Shown: piece by piece, positions 39,537-52,698 of the stretch
Position numbering within the stretch: the stretch's first letter is position 1
Layout: every line of letters begins with the position of its first letter
NCBI RefSeq assembly: GCF_030463565.1
Contig: NC_134675.1
Location: 20,667,862-20,731,861 of the forward strand
From: Pelecanus crispus
Lineage: Eukaryota > Chordata > Aves > Pelecaniformes > Pelecanidae
Reading direction: 5' to 3'
DNA: 64,000 nt
Translations under genes and position numbers: made by a program
Notes under the pieces: generated by a model
Database searches by the model: none
Told to the model about the DNA's origin: nothing
Seen by the model: only the letters and a program-made list of their open reading frames with translations

Positions 39537-40109
39537 TGTCGTGGTTTAGCCCCAGCCAGCAACTAAGCACCACGCAGCCGCTCGCTCACTCCCCCTACCC
39601 CGATGGGATGGGGGAGAGAATCGGAGGAGTAAGAGTGAGAAACACTCCTGGGTTGAGATAAGAACAGTTTAATAATTGAAATAAAGTAAAATAGTAATGC
39701 TAATAGTAACAGTATAATAATGATAATAATAATAATGATATACGAAGCAAGTGATGCACAATGCAATTGCTCACCACCCACCGACCGATACTCAGACAGT
39801 TCCCGAGCAGCAATCGCTGCTCCCTGGCCACCCCCCCCCCCAGTTTATATCCTGAGCATGACGTCATATGGTATGGAATAGCCCTTTGGTCAGTTTGGAT
39901 CAACTATTCTGGCTGTGCCCCCTCCCAGTTTCTTGTGCGCCTGGCAGAGCATGGGAAGCTGAAAAAGTCCTTGACTAGCATAAGCAGTACTCAGCAACAA
40001 CTAAAAACATCAGCATGTTATCAACATTCTTCTCCTACTAAATCCAAAACACAGCACTATGCCTGCTGCTAAGAAGAAAATTAACTCTATCCCAGCCGAA
40101 ACCAGGACA
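39537..40109 (-). mobile_element. Solo LTR type 1, TSD ATAAC
   Basis: A 573-bp LTR flanked by perfect ATAAC copies (39,532-39,536; 40,110-40,114). Very close to the element A 5' LTR. TGACGTCA is intact and the upstream TATA region is altered (ttatatcctg). The palindrome has one mismatch (agcagcaatcgctgct). Confidence 0.95.
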
Positions 40110-40114
40110 ATAAC

Positions 40115-42965
40115 CAAAGCAAAGTCAAAGTAACAAATCTTGCACCTGGAACAGAGGTTTTTACTGTTCTTTCATTCAATCTATTGGACAAACCTTCTAC
40201 TCAGGCAAGCTTTAATCTCCTTATATAATGGTCTGTTGTGCCAAAGAAGCATCATCACCCACAGTCTTCATCTCAGAATTATAAGAAGTCTTTGTGATGT
40301 CCTTGGCTCAGAGCATCCAGCACCTTAGAGGGATGTGTTTTAATGCTTTGTAGTGACTGAAGTTTACCAGAGAATGAAGACTTCTTGGACAAATATTCTG
40401 GGCATTCCTGGGATATGATAGGCAATCTGGTCCTGCAAATATGCAAGTTGCTGAAGCCAAATCATTGTCTGTGCTGGAATGAAGTCTCTTCACCAACTGG
40501 ATACTGTGGAGAGTATCACCCATGGCTGCTGCTAACAGACCTATCACAGATACTTACCTTTTACCACACAAGACTCAACCATATCTACTGTTTCTTCAAA
40601 ATGTTTTCATCTGCCCATCTGTGCCATTGTCCTGCTGGAGTCCAGAGCCTACTTTGGCTTTTGTGGTATTTATTGTATTTTAAAAAATTCCAAATTTGCT
40701 GTGAACTGCTAAATCACATTCTACCTATTTTTGCCTGGTTTTCTAAAGAAACAGGCTCATGCAGTCACTATCCTGTCAATCTCTCCCTGGTAGCTTTTTA
40801 ATTTTGAACAAATTTCTCAGAGGAGTCTCACAGATAGTTCCATAAATCATTTATGGGAATGAATGAATGTACAGAGAGGAGAATGAGCCAACACAGTGTC
40901 TCCAGTGCAGGAAAACATGAGCTCCACATTTACCCTTTTTTCCTTTTTTTTTTTTTTTTTTAAGCCTGCAAACAGTACATGCATAGCTGCAGCATATGTT
41001 TCCCAGCCATCCAGTAGTTAATGCATGAGAAAGAAACTGAGAGTACTTGGGTAGGGGTAGTCAGTTGGTGTGTTTGAGAATTCTGGAAGAAGGAGCAAGA
41101 GGGAGCCTAATGGGAGGAGCCTGAGTTATTGCTTGAAGGCTATAGTGCATTAAGTGATAGGAAAAGAGATCCTGTTCACAGAGCAGTTTGCTGTTTCAAT
41201 GAATTTTGCATGGTGTTCATTAGTTTGAGTTAAAGATTAAGAGTAAAAAGAGGATTGAAAGGAAACCCAAATTTTCCTTTTTTTTGCAAACTTCTTGACA
41301 GTTTCTGCTTCTAAAAAAAGGGGTCAGATAGAGCAGTGTGACTGATAAACAGAGCAGAATGATTGAACTACTTGCCCAATACCTCTACCCCTATGCTGAC
41401 ATGGTGCTGAATAACTCATTGTGCTTTTCCCCTTTGCCAACAGTGCTGATACTTTTTCAGGACCAAGAAGTTTGGTTTTATGACAAACAGAATATAAAGA
41501 GGAGGATAGAACCCAGTCTATGTAATCTATGTCTTTAGATTCATATCAGTGGCTTATACAACAGCCTAAAAAACTATTGTGGGTATTTTTATTAGAGCAT
41601 CTTGTTTAACCTTTTATTTCTGTTCCTTTGCCATGTTTAAATGCAACTTTGAACAGAAATAAAAGAAAATTAGGTCTCTGAGTAAGAAGAAATCAGTCCT
41701 TAAAGGAAAGATCTTTAGCAGGTTTAATTTGTGTATTTTACTTCAGCGGTGCTATACCTGTATACAACGGAGGAGTTTCTGACTGCCTCTCTTTAGTGAA
41801 GAGTGAGGCTCTGACTCAAATCCACAAAATTTTAATTGCTTTAATGAAGCTAACTATTGAAGTTAGAAGTAATATCCATATAGTAATATATATTCCGTAA
41901 CTCATATACTGGAAAGGAATGTAAAAAGACTGATTTCGTCAAAACCAATACCCTTTCACTTGCAGAGCTGAACTTGACTGTTCACGATAACAGATTATTT
42001 CTTTCTAGCTTAAAATGGATCATAATGGGATTTATAGCAAACTGAAGAACTGTGTGAAGAACTGCAGCCAACAGATAGGAAGACAGTCCAGGCTGATGCC
42101 ATTACACATTAGCAGGTCAGCCATTTGAGGGTCACTAAAATTCAAGCTCCAGCAAGAACAAGGACCAGTTCTAGTCCCACAGTCATTCATCCAGGTGAGG
42201 ATCCTCCTGGAAGACACAGCATCTCAGTTTTAATTTGGGGGGGGATTTCAGCTCCAGCCTTACCGGCATATGTCCACAGGTGACACCAAAGGTACAATCA
42301 CAGCTGGCATAAATACACTTGAACTATTTTCAAATCTGATGGTTTGGTAATGACAGCACTGCCAGAACAGCAGCATGAAGCTCAGCACTGATTAGCTTCC
42401 TGAGCATTTATCCAGATTTCCAGGTGAACTTTTAAACTCACAATGAATGCCCTGATGCACCAGGTTCAATGCTTTCCCCATCTGAGATGAATAATTCAAT
42501 TTAACTCAGTGTGACTATGCATGCTGCCCCTTTGGAGAGCAGTTTGGAACATCTTTTAGAAAGAGTAGATAAATTTAATTGGAGGCCGTTGATCCTGTGC
42601 ATACATCATTTCCATATTTCTGTGTGTTCTGTGACTTCTAATGGATAGTTATGAGTTTTCTGAACTTTTTTTTTTAATATTCATAAACATGCTTAATTAT
42701 CATCAATGGAAAAACTTGGCCTTACAGATCACACAAATATGAAACAACAAACAGAACTTGTGTCTGGCTGTTTAATCCTGAAGAAAGAATAGCAAATCTG
42801 AGACTAAGCAATACACTCAGGAGTAGTTTGATCTAAAATACAGCAAAGTCAAAGTGTGGATTTTAATTTCAGTAGCCATTGGGTTAGGATCTTTAGTATT
42901 CAGGGAGTGACTACCCTTTTTAGATATGAAGTTCTAGCTTTTTTGTTTGTTTTGTAGATATATGA
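40115..42965. other. AT-rich intergenic sequence
   Basis: No recognisable gene. A T run lies at about 40,945-40,963. The longest frame (40,385-40,801, 138 codons) has no recognisable domain. Confidence 0.6.
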
Positions 42966-42970
42966 GTCTG

Positions 42971-43507
42971 TGTCGTGGTTTAACCCCAGTTGGCAACTAA
43001 GCACCACACAGCCACTCACTCACCCTCCCCCCCTCCAGAGGGATGGGAGAGAGAAAAAAAGTAAAACCTGTGGGTTGAGATAAAGGCAGTTTAATAGGAC
43101 AGCAGAGGAAGAGAAAGTAATAATAATAATGATAAAACAATATACAAAACAAGTGATGCACAATGCAATTGCTCACCACCCGCCGACCGATACCCAGACA
43201 GTCCCCAAGCAGCAATCGCTGCCCCCCGGCCAACTCCCCCCAGTTTATATACTGAGCATGACGTTATATGGTATGGAATAGCCCTTTGGTCAGTTTGGAT
43301 CAACTATTCTGGCTGTGCCCCCTCCCAGTTTCTTGTGTACCTGGCAGAGCATGGGAAGCTGAAAAGTCCTTGACTAGCATAAGCAGTACTTAGCAACAAC
43401 TAAACCATCAGTGTGTTATCAACATTCTTCTCATGCTAAATCCAAAACACAGCACTATGCCAGCTACTAGGAAGAAAATTAACTCTATCGCAGGTGAAAC
43501 CAGGACA
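42971..43507 (-). mobile_element. Solo LTR type 1 variant, TSD GTCTG
   Basis: A 537-bp LTR flanked by perfect GTCTG copies (42,966-42,970; 43,508-43,512). It is shorter than its relatives through loss of simple-repeat units. The CRE-like site is mutated (TGACGTTA) and the palindrome is degraded, so it is older. Confidence 0.93.
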
Positions 43508-43512
43508 GTCTG

Positions 43513-45000
43513 AAATGGAAGGTACTGGCAAAAAGACATGTAGATTTCCATGAAAATAAATTCCCACAGTTAAAGAGTGTGGTGGCATTTTTCTGTTTGA
43601 ATTTTATTCACTACAACATTACTGAGGTGTTTTGAACAGTTAGCACACAGTGCTGTGCCATTCTTGGCATGAGAATTATATGGGATTATTTTGGTCTTTT
43701 TTCCAAATATGTCTGTTTAGCTGTACAGCAGTGGTGGAGGGTCAAAATTGATTGTGCTACATCACATTTCTGTGTCCAGGCCCACCTCATGACCAAGTTC
43801 CCGATGGAAACCCCCTGCAGTGTCAGGTTTAATGTTTGGCAGCTGTTGCCCTCTGTCCCAGTTGTTGCTGCTGCTGTTGAGGGCCATAAAGATTTTTGTG
43901 GGATAAAAACTCTAGAGATTGTTCTTATTTTGGTTTAATTGTACTGGAATATTATTTAGGCTCTTTGCGCTCAGTTCCTACAACCTTCTTGAAAACCTAG
44001 CAGCAAATCTGTTTCCTTCCACTCTTCCTGGCAGTGAGACTGATGATTTGTACTCTGCCTTCAAGGAACACGCTGCCAGAGAAGGGATGATGTGCATTCA
44101 TCTCCTAAGCAGCAGTTTCTGTGGTCCATCATGAAGGAAAGAGGATGACATGAGGATGTCTGGGAGCCATGAACAGTCAGGAATGAAGTGCATATAAGGA
44201 AACTGGAGAGAGAGCAATCCAGATTTCCATATTTATAATGACTTTTAGATTAATAATTAAATGATCAAGCAGATCATTTTCAGTAGAATGTTTCTGAATC
44301 TTTATGTATATAGAAATTTTAATAAGAAAAACTTTTCCATACAACAATTAAATTGTGGAATTCATGGCAATGTAGTGTCACAAAAGAAAATATTCACATA
44401 TTCACTTTACAGTGCCTTTAGTTCTGCCTTAGATACTAAAAAAACGCATTTAGTTAAAGGAAAACCCTCTTTGTCTTCATCTGGTGCAGACAAAATTGTC
44501 CTTATGAATCGTATTTTGTGCGATGATGACTTACTGGTTACTGCCTTTTGATGTTATAGCTTTCTTTTTTAATTAATGTATCTTTGGTTTATTAATCCAT
44601 TTGGATTAAGACCATGAATGCTCAGAAACAAGAGATTTAAAAGGGAAAGTAGAGGAAAATTTTGTCAACAAAAATACCAGAAAGATTACCTTAAGCAGAA
44701 GTGATCTTCTGAAACCACTGATTGACCTTTGGCTGTGGATTACAAGAGTAATAAATAAGATGTAATATGCAGCTCTGCTTTGTAGGGCTTCAGTAGCTCC
44801 ACAGCTCTGATCTGTCCCTTCTTTGGAAAGGTGGAAGACAACCAGAAGATTCACAAAACAGATTATTTGGCCCTATCTAGTTTTCCATACTGTGTGAGCC
44901 TTGTTCATTTGACTTGCATGCTCCCTTGCACTGTGCCTGCACTTCATATATTCACAGAGCAGCACATATATTTCTCTCTTGCTTCTTGACCCAAGCATGA
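43513..45000. other. Intergenic sequence, no gene seen
   Basis: Frames at 43,669-43,938 and 43,919-44,134 are unrecognised and have no start or splice context that I can support. Confidence 0.5.
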
Positions 45001-45142
45001 CCAGCTGGGTTAGCTCAGTTGGTTAGAACATGGTGCTAATAACGCCAAGTTCACAGGTTCAATCCCTGCTTACTTCAGGGGGGGTTGGGCTCGATGATCT
45101 CTCAAGGTCCCTTCCAACCCAAAGCATTCTATGATTCTATGA
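45001..45142 (+). mobile_element. tRNA-Ile-derived SINE with CR1-like tail, copy 1
   Basis: The head resembles tRNA-Ile (anticodon loop CTAATAAC, anticodon AAT). It has an A box, TAGCTCAGTTGG, and a B box, GGTTCAATCCC, for RNA polymerase III. The tail is gggctcgatgatctctcaag ... ATTCTATGATTCTATGA, the CR1 3' end that lets CR1 proteins mobilise it. This architecture matches the songbird TguSINE1 type. It is not a functional tRNA because the acceptor stem is not formed. Confidence 0.9.
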
Positions 45143-47408
45143 AACAGCAGATTGGACGTTGTCCACTGATGAGGCATGTCTGAAACAAGTGGCAGGGAGG
45201 CCATAGCTCTGCCTGCTGCAGAGCTTCCAGGGAAGGTATCAGCTTGAAGCACCCTGTGCTGAAAGGCCCTCTGTTAAGAGGCCTGCTCTTCAGTTGCAGC
45301 TTTGCACCAGGGACCCACCCTTCTTACATGTTCTGCCATAAAGTCCTCTCCACCCATGCTCACATGACTCAATCTTGCATTTCGGCCAGCTGCAAGCTGA
45401 GAGATCTGTTAGCCCTGTTCACATTCATCCTGAATTACTTCATGCTGATTCCACAGTCCACTGAATGGCTTCCCTAAAATCCTGCCCTTCCTTTTAACTG
45501 TGAAGGATACATTGGTTCTGCTGCTAGATCCTGCACAGCAATAAAAATGGGAACTGAACTGATCCTTTGGTCAGCTTGTAGTCAAGATAGTGGAAGGTGG
45601 GAAAAAAGAGCTGCAGTAACCAGGATAATACAAAAACAAAGATGATAAAGTATTTTGTAGCCTAATGTCCATGGGGTTTGTATTTAGTATTATACATTGT
45701 ATCTACTATACATACATTGGAAAAAAGAATATAAGATGTGCAGTGATCTTGTAAATACAAAGAAACAAGAGTGATTTTCCTTTGTTATATTTGTAGTGTT
45801 GCCTGGTTAGCCTATAATCTGGATAATCCACTTATGGATAAAAGAAGCTGCTTGTTACTTACTGTGTTTACATGAGAGTATTTCAAAATTAAGTTGTCAC
45901 AACTGGACTTAAAAGTAAATCAAAATTCTGGCAATGAAGTTTTGAGATATTTCCGAAGGAAAGCTTTCATTTAATAAGCACAAATATTATATTACAAACA
46001 TAAGAATGTACTGCTAGTTGTATTTGGCATTTCATGTATTCTATGAAAGTTATTTCTGAGATGGAGTTTATGGAGGCACAAGCAATAATACTTAGTAGGC
46101 ATTTTGCCCTTTCAAAAATTATTCTTTCTAGACTGAAAGAAGATGTCAAATTGTTCCTAAATGGACTTCCTTCCTTCTCATGCCCCATGAACTGTGGATA
46201 TAACAATCTGTGACGGCTCCTGATTAATCCATGAATGGATTTTGGAAGCATTTGGAGGGAAAAGTATATGAAAACCTCATAATGTTGCAGGAAACCATTA
46301 ATAACTAAACGTGTGGACTTGGTAGAACATAAGTAGTTGAAGTTGTACACCGCTTCATCTGACAAAAAATACCTGCAAATATTCTTACAAGAATATGAGT
46401 CTTATTGGTGTCTTAATATATTCACTGTCTATCCACTTATATGTTCTCACCAGATAGCTAAGGTATTCTATACTATATCTATTAGTCATTTAAATGTCAC
46501 TAATAAGAATAATAAATCAAATCCAGATTTTGCATTCTGATGTCTCTACTCCAGTGACTTGCAAGAGACAAAAGTAATTCCAGCACAATACCTAGTTGTC
46601 CAGGCAGTGTAAACCTGCCATGGGGTTTAATGAAAATTAGTTTTTCTGCTCGCAATGTAGGTAAGAGGCTGGGATAACTTAGGGAAGAGGGGCCACAGGA
46701 AGAACAGTGAACAATAAAAAAATTGAAGCCATTTATATTGTCTTCATTATTCTTCAGAGATGCTGAACTTCTATATTTTTGTTGGTGGTGCATCATCATA
46801 TTATTTCAATATAAGTAAGCTGTTCAAAATGAAAGCTGTTCAAAAAGACACTATAGTATTGATTTTTATTTTTTTCAACATTACATGCCAAAGGTAGCAG
46901 TCTGGGAAAAGTCTATGAGAGATGAATGTTAACTATTTTAATATAGGACTTTTATCCATATTCAGCCCACTTTTACACTGGGATAAGCTACTGTTATACG
47001 GAGAATTAAAATGGCACAAAACTGGAATGAAGAACTGTTCTTACTGAACCTTTCTTACCTAGTTAATTACTTTTATTGGGAAACACCTCAAGGCCAGAAC
47101 AACAGGATAAACAGAGGTATTCAGGCAAGCAAAAATGTCAGAACCCCATATGGCTAGACAAGGATCAAAGGAGAGGGAAAGAGCTATAGGAAACTTATGG
47201 TGTTATGGGAAACATATTACTGTATAACAGGGAGAAACTTTCTACTGGGATTTAGAAAGACAATTTCTAACAAGATTTTTTTTTAAAAAAAAGCAAGCTT
47301 TTTCCCAAAAGCTTTAAAAAAATATATTACCAACGTACCATGTGTGAACTGCCATCTTACTAGTTTATCCTCTTTTTTCAACTCTACTCACGTCTCCTTT
47401 CCTTTCAG
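45143..47408. other. Intergenic sequence upstream of SYK-like pseudogene
   Basis: AT-rich, with no recognised gene. The minus frame at 45,967-46,365 (132 codons) has no family resemblance. Confidence 0.5.
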
Positions 47409-47858
47409 ATATAAAACATTATTTTTCTAATTGGAAAGAAAAGAAGAACGGCTTCCAACATGGCTAACACCACTAACCATTTGCCATACTTCTTTGGCAA
47501 TATTTCATGGGAGGAAACTGAGTATCTGATGCAAGGAGGAATCAATGATGGACTATACCTGCTCCACCAAAGCCAGAATTACCTAGGCAGCTTTGCCTTA
47601 TACTTGGCCCATGGAAGGAAAATTCATCATTATACAGTTGAGAGGGAGCTAAGTGGCTCATACACTATTGCAGGAGGGAAGTCTCATGCAAGTCCTGCTG
47701 AACTCATTAACTGTCACTCAGAGGAAACAGATGGCCTTCTCTGTCTACTGACAAAACCTTTCAACTGAACACGAGGCATTAAGCCCAAAACAGCACCATT
47801 TGACGATTTAAAAGAGAATACTATCAGAGAATATGTCAAACAAACTTGGAATTTACAG
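47409..47858 (+). pseudogene. SYK-like pseudogene, exon with N-terminal SH2 domain
   Basis: Translation from the ATG at 47,460 gives [20 protein letters not shown] and then the N-terminal SH2 domain of the SYK tyrosine kinase ([40 protein letters not shown]). It is bounded by a CTTTCAG acceptor and an ACAG|GTAAAT donor, so it came from an intron-bearing copy. SYK couples ITAM receptors to signalling in immune cells by binding doubly phosphorylated ITAMs with tandem SH2 domains. Damage: the phosphotyrosine-binding Arg of the YLLRQS motif is His; a codon is lost near EETEYL; and a TGA at 47,766-47,768 stops the frame after KPFN. Both base changes look like CpG decay. After the stop the reading continues as SYK to the donor. 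Confidence 0.88.
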
Positions 47859-48554
47859 GTAAATCCAGACAGGTTTTGCCATAAAGTGATCTTTGAATGA
47901 GGAGAAAAAGGAGAAATTAGAGTGTTTGTTTCCAGCTGTTGCTGCTGCTGTGCAGTAGTTTAGGTTTGTCATAATGCAATCATAATTGCTTGTGTTTTAT
48001 AAGCAGGTTTTTTCCCCAGTACACTGCAATAATTTGGACATAAGTGTATTCTTTCCTGAAATTTGACAAGGCTTATCACTTTTTAAAATGCCTTAGGCTA
48101 GCATAGCCTTCTTCCACTGCACTAACATTTTCCACTCAGATTTCTACATAAGCAAAAAATTAATAAATGTAATGAATAAGATACAGAGATGGTTTGTTTG
48201 ATTGGTTTTGATTCTGAATTTATACATATTGTGTGGTAGTGAAGGTAGGCATGGCCACATGGTGACTTTTTTAAACATCCTCCCCTCTTAGCCTGCCTTG
48301 TTTCTCTGATGGTTATTTAGATAGAGCTCTCATTTTTTGCTATTTTTTGCTCTTTTGCTATTAGCAAGTAACCCTATGAGCCCAGCTGTGCAAAATATTT
48401 GGAGAAATACCCAAACAAATAGAAACCTGAAACTCAAACTATATTTACTACAACTAGTGCTGAGGTTTACAGATTTTTCTGATGAGTGTGAGCCCAATCT
48501 ACGTGGAAGTTGCTGAATTGAAATTGAAACCTGGTGACACTATTTCTTTTTGCC
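47859..48554 (+). other. SYK-like pseudogene intron, unannotated part
   Basis: Intronic sequence after the SH2 exon with no further SYK exon and no recognised repeat. The exons for the second SH2 domain, interdomain B and the kinase N-lobe are not found anywhere up to 57,687. Confidence 0.5.
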
Positions 48555-48930
48555 CTAAGATGCTGGACCAAATTTAGAAGTGATAAACTGTAGATGGGTG
48601 AGCTGTCAGCTCTTTAAGGACATTGTTCTTAGAGTGCAAGAGCTCTCGATTACCCACATGTAAGAAATCAGTCAGGGAAGGCAGGAGACCAGCATGGCTG
48701 AGTAAAGACCAAACTAAACTGAGTAAAGTCAAACTAAAGTGTAAGAAGGAAATGCACAGGCAGGGGAAACAGGAACATGTATCCTGGGAAGAATATAGGG
48801 ATGCTGCCCAGATGTATAGGGATGAGATCGGAAAGCTAAGGCACACTTGGAGCTGAATATGGCAAGGGATGCAAAGAATAATAAGAAGGGCTTCTACAGG
48901 TATGTTGGCCAGAAAAGGAAGATTGAAGAA
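48555..48930 (+). mobile_element. CR1 LINE, ORF2 segment before interruption
   Basis: The plus frame reads CR1 ORF2 between endonuclease and RT ([53 protein letters not shown]-like). It stops at about 48,930 and resumes at about 54,690 with only a small part of the ORF (roughly 25 codons) missing between, so the intervening block appears inserted into one CR1 copy. Confidence 0.8.
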
Positions 48931-49880
48931 AATGTATATAGCTCCTGTGAGCTGGGCTGAGAGATCCCCACATCTGGGCCCAGCCCACAAGGATGCCCAT
49001 ATGGTATTATTGGGACAGACTTTGGGCTTTGCATGGTGATGCCAGACACCGGTAATGCTGTCTGAGAAAATGAGAAGCAGAACAAAATGCCAACTTCAGT
49101 AGAACATGTGCATGGGGGACAATACAAAAATACCCAAAGGGAATCACAAAAAAAGACCACGCAAACCAGAACAACTGGCCAATGGGTCCGTGAACTGCAA
49201 ACGGGATTTTGATGTAAGTGTCACAAAGAGCTTGTGAACAGAGTTGGGAGATCCCTTTGCCCATGGTTGTGGGGGATCTTACAGCTACCTGTAAGACCAC
49301 TGTGGGGTGCAGGTTGGTGCTATATGTGTTTCCTTATCCTTAGGTCAATGCTGCAAATAAGAGGCAGAAGACAGAGCATGTGATCAAGACTGTCCTGATT
49401 ACTGCAGAATCAGCAAGACCCAGGCTTTGGGATGTGGACTGCAGACCCATGCTCTTAGAGAGCAATGGGGGTGTTGCAGAGCTGAAGGACCTTGATTATT
49501 ATCTGGTACAGAGCAGTAGCCAGCAGGATGCTGGTGATAAAAGGGCTGGCAGTGGCACCATTGCAGAGGCTGTCAGAAGTCAGGGGGAGTGGTCATACAA
49601 GTGCTAGCTGTGGTGATAAGGCTGTGGCTACTGCTCACAGGACACTGAAGCAAACCACACAAACAAGGCCATTAACTGGTACACATAAGCCAGTTTTTGG
49701 GGGCATGCAACAGTAAGCACTCAAAGTACCGTGATTATTTTTGAGTGCAGAGGAGTAGTAGGCAGGATGGTGTTGATAAAAGGGCTGGTGGGGCTGTTAG
49801 TTCTGAGGCCTTGGCTTGCAGGCTAGCAAAACAGAAAAAAACTGTTAGAACAAAGACTGCTATTTAGGAAAGCTAAACGA
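48931..49880 (+). other. Unassigned 5' part of the Polinton remnant
   Basis: No recognised coding sequence. Two related segments, about 49,490-49,570 and 49,735-49,805, share gattattxxxxgxgcagag and gataaaagggctgg, a degenerate duplication about 240 bp apart. Confidence 0.45.
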
Positions 49881-50893
49881 ATTTTGCACTGCTGCAAGCA
49901 TCTTATTGGCAAGGTGTTATGGGGACCACAAGGGCCCTTAAATGCAAACTATTTTTCTGAATGTGATGGGCCAGTGAACATGTCTTCCACGAGGGTAGAA
50001 GATGACCCTGTGGAAGAGACATCCTGGTTACTGCAGCCCCCTGCAGAGCAAGAGGCTGTCGAACACAATGAGGATGGTTCCCTGGAGAGGCTGCCTGCTG
50101 CAGTCCCAAGTCCTGAGGGGGCATTTGAAAACCCAGCTTTACCCCTACCCTCAAATGTAGCAGGGATGGTGGAGGAGGCAGCAGTTTGCCCCATGGCTTC
50201 CATGGAGCGTGTTAGGCAGTGGGAATGGCTGATCCAGAGGTTCAGAGCTAGACGATATGTAGAAGAATACAGATTTGTTAACTTAGATCAGGTATCAGTA
50301 CATGAATCTTACGTAACATTTGTTCAGAGTACAGAGCAAATTTCTGATCATTTAAGCCAGCTGTTTGAATCTGGTGATTACACTCAGCTCTGTCTTGAAG
50401 CTGTAAGCATGCATGACTCTCTATATTCTCCCACTATTAATTTAAGCAACATAAACACTGTGAAATTTTTAGACTGGGTCAGTACACTCCTGTAAAGTAA
50501 CAAAACTGTGTTTTGATCAGACTTTCCGCCTGGCTGTCATTACTGTGAAAGCCGTTGGGGGTGGGGTACGCAAAACCCTGCAGTCTATCCCCAATTCCAA
50601 AACTATAGACAAAAAGCAGTACTATTTAATTAATCTAAATGACAGTGACAATAATCTCTGTTTTCCTGGGAGTCTTGCAGCACTTAGAGCACTGAAGTAT
50701 CTGACAGATGTAGAATTGTTAAGCAGAGCAAAAGAGCTACATGACAAACTGGGGGTGTGTGTGTCTATGCACAGGAAGGTCATGCTGAGTGACATCCCTT
50801 TGTTTGAGCATCTGCTACACGTTAATACACACATCATCCTCCTGTCTGAGGGGAAAAAGGGTTGGGGGATTTTTTTTAAGCCAAATAACAGTC

Positions 50894-51409
50894 TGTCGTG
50901 GAGGTGCACAAAGTCAAATTAGGCAGGTGATGTAACCAAAAATAATATTTATTCTAATCAGAAGTGTTTGGTACTCTGATGAACATTAGTAAACCACAGG
51001 TTCAGGATGACAACGGGAATTTAATACTACACAGCCGACTTAAGAATTCTTAAGCTTCGGAATAGTGACTCAAAATGCGCAATCACTCACCTGATAAGGC
51101 AAGGGCTCTCAGCCTCGAGGAGTTACCTTGGGTGGCGTCCCGACCCAAGGGGAGAGTCCCCACTGCAGACCCACTGCTCTGAGGAGGACCGACTGACTCA
51201 ATTTGCCCCCTGGCGGGACTCTGTTCATACCCTAGTCGAATCTGACCTGTGGTCATATATGGTTATGTCCTGTTCCTATTGGCCAAAGGCTCTATCTACC
51301 TGCGACTGTGTATGGGACAACAGGCACAATAGGGCAGTAAGGGCACGAAAAGTAAGGCACGAAAAGTAACAAAGGCCCGGTCTTTGTCAGGGCGGGTGCA
51401 TCTGCCACA
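50894..51409 (-). mobile_element. Solo LTR inside Polinton polymerase, TSD CAGTC
   Basis: A 516-bp unit with TG...CA ends, minus orientation (starts TGTGGCAGATGCACCCGCCC, ends CACCTCCACGACA), flanked by perfect CAGTC copies (50,889-50,893; 51,410-51,414). It has an AATAAA signal on the minus strand near 50,950 and a tatatgacc region near 51,255. A different family from types 1, 2 and 5. Confidence 0.9.
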
Positions 51410-52548
51410 CAGTCTTAGATATCCCAAGACCTGTTTCCTCCTTTTACATGATGAACATTATTATGATATTAAGGATGTCAGGAAGGTATTCGGGGTGAGA
51501 AATTTTTGTGAGCTTTGCCATACATTGCATAAACATGACCATATCTGTAAATATTATTGCTGGCTCTGCTTGTCTTGTGACTGTGCATTTAACTTGGGGA
51601 CAAGGATAAGGTGCCCCAGCTCAGGCTGCTGTGCAGGTCTGGGGAATGCTTATAGAGGCAAAAGACCCCGGCTATTAAAAAACAAATTGATTGTTTGGCT
51701 ATGATTTTCTGTGAAAAGTGTAGAAAAACAGCATGAATGTAAAGGCTGGAAGTGCGGGATGTGCTATAAACAGATCTGTAATGTAAACTAGCACCAGTGT
51801 TTCATGCCTGTGATCAAAAATCCAGAAGCAGGGCAGGGCTATAATATCTATGACATGGAAAGTATGCAGGAAACCAGGAAACGTGTCCCGAACTACATTT
51901 TTGCCATGGAGTTAGCACCGGATGCCCCTTGGGATGAAGAAGAAGAGGCAGAAAGGAAAACCGAAAGAGAATGGACATTTAAAGGGGCCACATGTCTTGT
52001 GGACTTTATTCAGTTGTTTATGAACACAAAGTTTAAGGGCTACACGTTCCTAGTGCATAATGCCAAAGCCTGTGATGGCTATATAGCTTAGTTAGTCAGC
52101 TTCTGAAGGAAAAAATGAATGTGCAATTAATCACCCAAGGTGGTAAACTCATGTGCATAGAAGTGCCCAGCCTAAGTATACGTTTCATAGCCTCTTTAAA
52201 TTTTTTTACCCATGAAACTAAGCAGCCTTCCCCAAGCTCTGGGTATCAAGGACTGCAAAGGTTATTCCCTCCATTTTTTCAACACTGTAGAAAAACAAAG
52301 TTATGTGAGCACTCTTCCATCACTGGAATATTATGGGGTGAACAGCATGATGCTTCAGGAGAAAAAATGGTTCTTAGCATGGCGCACAGCTAATCAGGAG
52401 AAGATTTTTGACTTGCCAAAAGAAATGAGTTACAATTGCCAGCAAGATGTAAAAATTTTGAGGGAGGCCTGCAGATCATACAGGAATGAGATTATGGTGA
52501 TGACCTGTCACACATTCTGTGAGAAAGAGGACAGTGAAAAGGTGAAGA

Positions 52549-52698
52549 CCAGCCGGGTTAGCTCAGTTGGTTAGAGCATGGTGCTAATAACACCAAGTTC
52601 ACAGGTTCAATCCCTGCTTACTGCAGGGGGGGTTGGGCTCGATGATCTCTCAAGGTCCCTTCCAACCCAAAGCATTCTATGATTCTATGATTCTATGA
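52549..52698 (+). mobile_element. tRNA-Ile-derived SINE with CR1-like tail, copy 2
   Basis: Nearly identical to the copy at 45,001-45,142 (for example aacaccaag in place of aacgccaag, and one more ATTCTATG unit). Both RNA polymerase III boxes are intact. It is inserted between the exonuclease and polymerase domains of the Polinton fossil. Confidence 0.9.

Noticed and set aside
45001..45075. tRNA-Ile gene
   Set aside because: The anticodon loop and pol III boxes fit, but the acceptor stem does not pair and a CR1-like tail follows; it is a SINE head.
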